Assembly: GCF_006120725.1 (NCBI RefSeq)
Contig: NZ_SWMU01000001.1
Coordinates: 248,001-312,000, forward strand
Source: Mesohalobacter halotolerans
GTDB taxonomy: Bacteria > Bacteroidota > Bacteroidia > Flavobacteriales > Flavobacteriaceae
DNA: 64,000 nt
Direction of reading: 5' to 3'
How positions within the stretch are numbered: the first letter of the stretch is position 1; each line of letters begins with the position of its first letter. Positions 62,198 to 64,000 of the stretch are shown piece by piece. The notes under the pieces are model-generated. The model ran no database searches, was not told where the DNA came from, and was given only the letters and a program-made list of their open reading frames with translations. The position numbers were made by a program, and so were the translations under genes.

Positions 62198-63691
62198 ATG
62201 AAAATTCATATAATAGAATCCTCAATCACAACTGTAATCCTGATAGCTTTTCTAATTTTTTGCAATACCACTAGGTCACAAACATACCGAACGGAAACCG
62301 ATCTTTTAGGGGATATGAGAATTTCAAACGAAGCCTATTACGGCATTCAAACGGCAAGGGCGCTTGAAAATTTTAATATATCAGGACAGAAAATCAATAA
62401 TTATCCTCAGTTCATAAAAGCCTGGGGTATGGTCAAACTGGCTGCTGCTAAAGCCAACCATCAAGCTGGTAAAATGCCAAGGGAAACCTTGGACATGATC
62501 ATACCTGCCTGTCAAGAATTGATAAATGGTAATTTTCTAAATCAATTCCCCGTTGATATCTACCAGGGTGGTGCCGGAACTTCAAGCAATATGAATGCCA
62601 ATGAAGTGATTATGAATATTGCCTTGGAGAAAGCTGGGTTTGAAAAGGGAGATTATGAAAAGTTATCTTCAACTGATGATGTTAATATGTCCCAGTCTAC
62701 CAATGACACTTATCCTACAGCAATTAAACTAGCTGTTCTTCTACATAACGATCAATTGATTCTACAATTAGACTCCATAGCCCAGTCTTTCAGGACACTA
62801 GGTAATAAGTATTTAGAAGTAGTTAAAATGGGACGAACCGAAATGCAGGATGCTGTACCCATGACAGTTGGTCAAGAATTTCATTCCTATGCAACCATGA
62901 TTGATATGGAACGAAAAAACTTGATCAGAGCCTCTGATGCAGTTAAAGAACTTAATATGGGCGCTACAGCCATTGGAACAGGTATTAATACACCTGAGGG
63001 TTACCACGACTATGTCATTAAACATTTAAAAACTATAACTGGGTTCAATCTTAAAAATAGTGATGATCTTTTTGCCGCTACTTCAAGTATGCACGGCTTT
63101 GTGGTCTATTCTTCAGCTCTTAAATCACTGGCCACCACAATGTCCAAAATTTCCAACGATATCATTCTGTTATCCTCTGGACCAAGAACAGGATTATTTG
63201 AAATTAACCTACCTCCGAGACAACCTGGATCCTCGATTATGCCTGGAAAAGTAAATCCAGTAATGCCCGAGTTGATGGCCCTTGTCAGTTACAAAGTAAT
63301 TGGAAATGATGTTACTGTTTCGATAGGAGCCTCTGATGGAGATTTACAACTCAACGCTTATGAGCCAGTTATAGCCTTATCAATCTTCGAATCTCAAAGT
63401 ATACTTATCAACACGATTACTTCCTTCAGACGTTTTTGTATCGAAGGTATTACAGTTAATGACAATGTCCATAAAAAAAACTTAGAGTCAACGGTTGGTA
63501 TAGTAACTGCACTTAATCCAGTATTAGGCCATAAAGTTGGAGATGAACTCGCTAAAGAAGCTCTGGCAACTGGAAAGGGTATTCTAGAGCTAGTTAGAGA
63601 AAAAGAACTGCTTACCGATGAGCAGATTAAAGAGCTTTTAGCTCCTGTTAACATGACTGGTCTAGACAAAACAAAATACATCAAAAATTAA
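62198..63691 (+). CDS. aspA: Aspartate ammonia-lyase with N-terminal export signal
   Basis: The 497-residue enzyme begins with a signal-like stretch (SSITTVILIAFLIFCNTTRS, then Q-T). This precedes the point where cytosolic aspartases begin (TETDLLGDMRISNEAYYGIQ), so it is some 28 residues longer at the N-terminus. The active-site regions GGAGTSSNMNANEV, VNMSQSTNDTYPT, TEMQDAVPMTVGQEF and the signature GSSIMPGKVNPVMPE are intact. It splits aspartate into fumarate and ammonia, here probably in the periplasm. Fumarase is less likely given the asparaginase neighbour. Confidence 0.9.
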   Translation: MKIHIIESSITTVILIAFLIFCNTTRSQTYRTETDLLGDMRISNEAYYGIQTARALENFNISGQKINNYPQFIKAWGMVKLAAAKANHQAGKMPRETLDMIIPACQELINGNFLNQFPVDIYQGGAGTSSNMNANEVIMNIALEKAGFEKGDYEKLSSTDDVNMSQSTNDTYPTAIKLAVLLHNDQLILQLDSIAQSFRTLGNKYLEVVKMGRTEMQDAVPMTVGQEFHSYATMIDMERKNLIRASDAVKELNMGATAIGTGINTPEGYHDYVIKHLKTITGFNLKNSDDLFAATSSMHGFVVYSSALKSLATTMSKISNDIILLSSGPRTGLFEINLPPRQPGSSIMPGKVNPVMPELMALVSYKVIGNDVTVSIGASDGDLQLNAYEPVIALSIFESQSILINTITSFRRFCIEGITVNDNVHKKNLESTVGIVTALNPVLGHKVGDELAKEALATGKGILELVREKELLTDEQIKELLAPVNMTGLDKTKYIKN

Positions 63692-63709
63692 ATCAATAAT
63701 ACTAAATCT

Positions 63710-64000
63710 ATGAAAACTTTAAAAAGCTTTATTTATCTGCTTACTCTCATTGTGTCGCTACATATGGTAGCTCAGAAAAATGATCTTTCCAATGTTGTAA
63801 TCTTAGCAACTGGTGGAACCATTGCAGGTGTTGGAGAAACTGGAGCTCAGGCAGGTTACACCAGTGGGCAGGTTGGTATTGAAACAATGATCAATTCTGT
63901 CCCTGGAATTGAAAAACTAGCCAATTTAACAGGTAAGCAAATATCCAATGTTGGTTCCCAAGATATGAGTATAAAAATTTGGTTAAAAATAGCCAATCGT
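63710..64000 (+). CDS. ansB: L-asparaginase type II, exported, partial (right edge)
   Basis: The first 97 codons are within the window. A signal peptide (FIYLLTLIVSLHMVAQK) is followed by the type II asparaginase N-terminus VVILATGGTIAGVGETG, in which the Thr in GGTIAG is the nucleophile, and later SVPGIEKLANLTG and VGSQDMS. It hydrolyses asparagine to aspartate and ammonia in the periplasm, supplying the aspartase 18 bases upstream. Confidence 0.93.
   Translation, partial: MKTLKSFIYLLTLIVSLHMVAQKNDLSNVVILATGGTIAGVGETGAQAGYTSGQVGIETMINSVPGIEKLANLTGKQISNVGSQDMSIKIWLKIANR

Noticed and set aside
62198-63691. Fumarase C instead of aspartase
   Set aside because: Both share the GSSxMPxKxNP signature, but the N-terminal DLLGDMRISNEAYYGIQ region and the asparaginase and Dcu neighbours favour aspartase.
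1-64000. CRISPR arrays, insertion sequences, tRNA or rRNA genes
   Set aside because: No regularly spaced repeats, transposase signatures or cloverleaf/rRNA landmarks were seen when reading both strands. A dedicated search could still find a diverged element.

Overview
The window reads as chromosomal DNA of a marine or cold-environment member of the Flavobacteriaceae (Bacteroidota). Supporting signs are the A+T-rich composition, ATG starts without clear Shine-Dalgarno sequences, several matches to the Bacteroidota promoter form TTTG-N18/19-TANNTTTG, and family-typical gene neighbourhoods (rnc - IPExxxVDY - pyk, ftsX - DUF3098 - truB, DUF4251 and DUF4136 lipoproteins, a three-subunit succinate dehydrogenase). 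The genus cannot be fixed from the sequence alone. No tRNA, rRNA, CRISPR array or insertion sequence was recognised.

Layout: 1-4772 is a TetR-controlled RND efflux operon (regulator, TolC, adaptor, permease cut by the left edge) with a recognisable promoter/operator. 4855-8279 holds recA, a small lipoprotein, an ECF sigma factor and its membrane partner, which carries a beta-barrel. 8569-9849 is purD. 9909-11983 contains two decayed surface-polysaccharide genes (a CapK/PaaK-like ligase and a GT2 glycosyltransferase). 11980-27557 is a large Wzx/Wzy-type capsule or O-antigen locus: initiating sugar-phosphate transferase, UDP-xylose precursor genes (ugd, uxs), glycosyltransferases, two Wzy/WaaL-like membrane proteins, a flippase, a pseudaminic-acid pathway (pseB, pseC, pseF, a double GNAT protein, pseI), a probable nonulosonic-acid transferase and a Wzz-like protein.

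27642-39189 is mostly housekeeping: purF-type amidotransferase and PfkB kinase, RNase H, purN, then divergently acpP-fabF-rnc-IPExxxVDY-pyk, followed by an aspartyl protease/RimK/AstE-like trio and 5-formyl-THF cyclo-ligase. 39319-41216 is a more A+T-rich two-gene unit, an HNH nuclease followed by a methyltransferase-HIT fusion, and is the best candidate here for an undescribed accessory system. 41484-53157 contains small secreted proteins, a thioredoxin-like protein, truB/DUF3098/ftsX, a frameshifted secreted protein, a 2OG oxygenase, sdhCAB, a histidine kinase, an adenosyltransferase and small membrane proteins.

53205-60630 holds a TauD-like dioxygenase and a run of envelope proteins (lipoproteins, beta-barrels, a large tandem-repeat protein with a Tyr/Gly/His-rich tail). 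The right end (60860-64000) is a C4-dicarboxylate antiporter, an aspartase with an export signal and a type II asparaginase with an export signal. Together they suggest periplasmic conversion of asparagine to aspartate to fumarate, with Dcu-type exchange feeding a succinate dehydrogenase/fumarate reductase such as the one at 46456-49793.

A recurring feature is that all eight frameshifts found by eye (six in the 9909-11983 pseudogenes, two near 45.3-45.7 kb) are restored by adding exactly one base, nearly always in an A or T run. This is either a deletional decay bias or homopolymer under-calling in the assembly.
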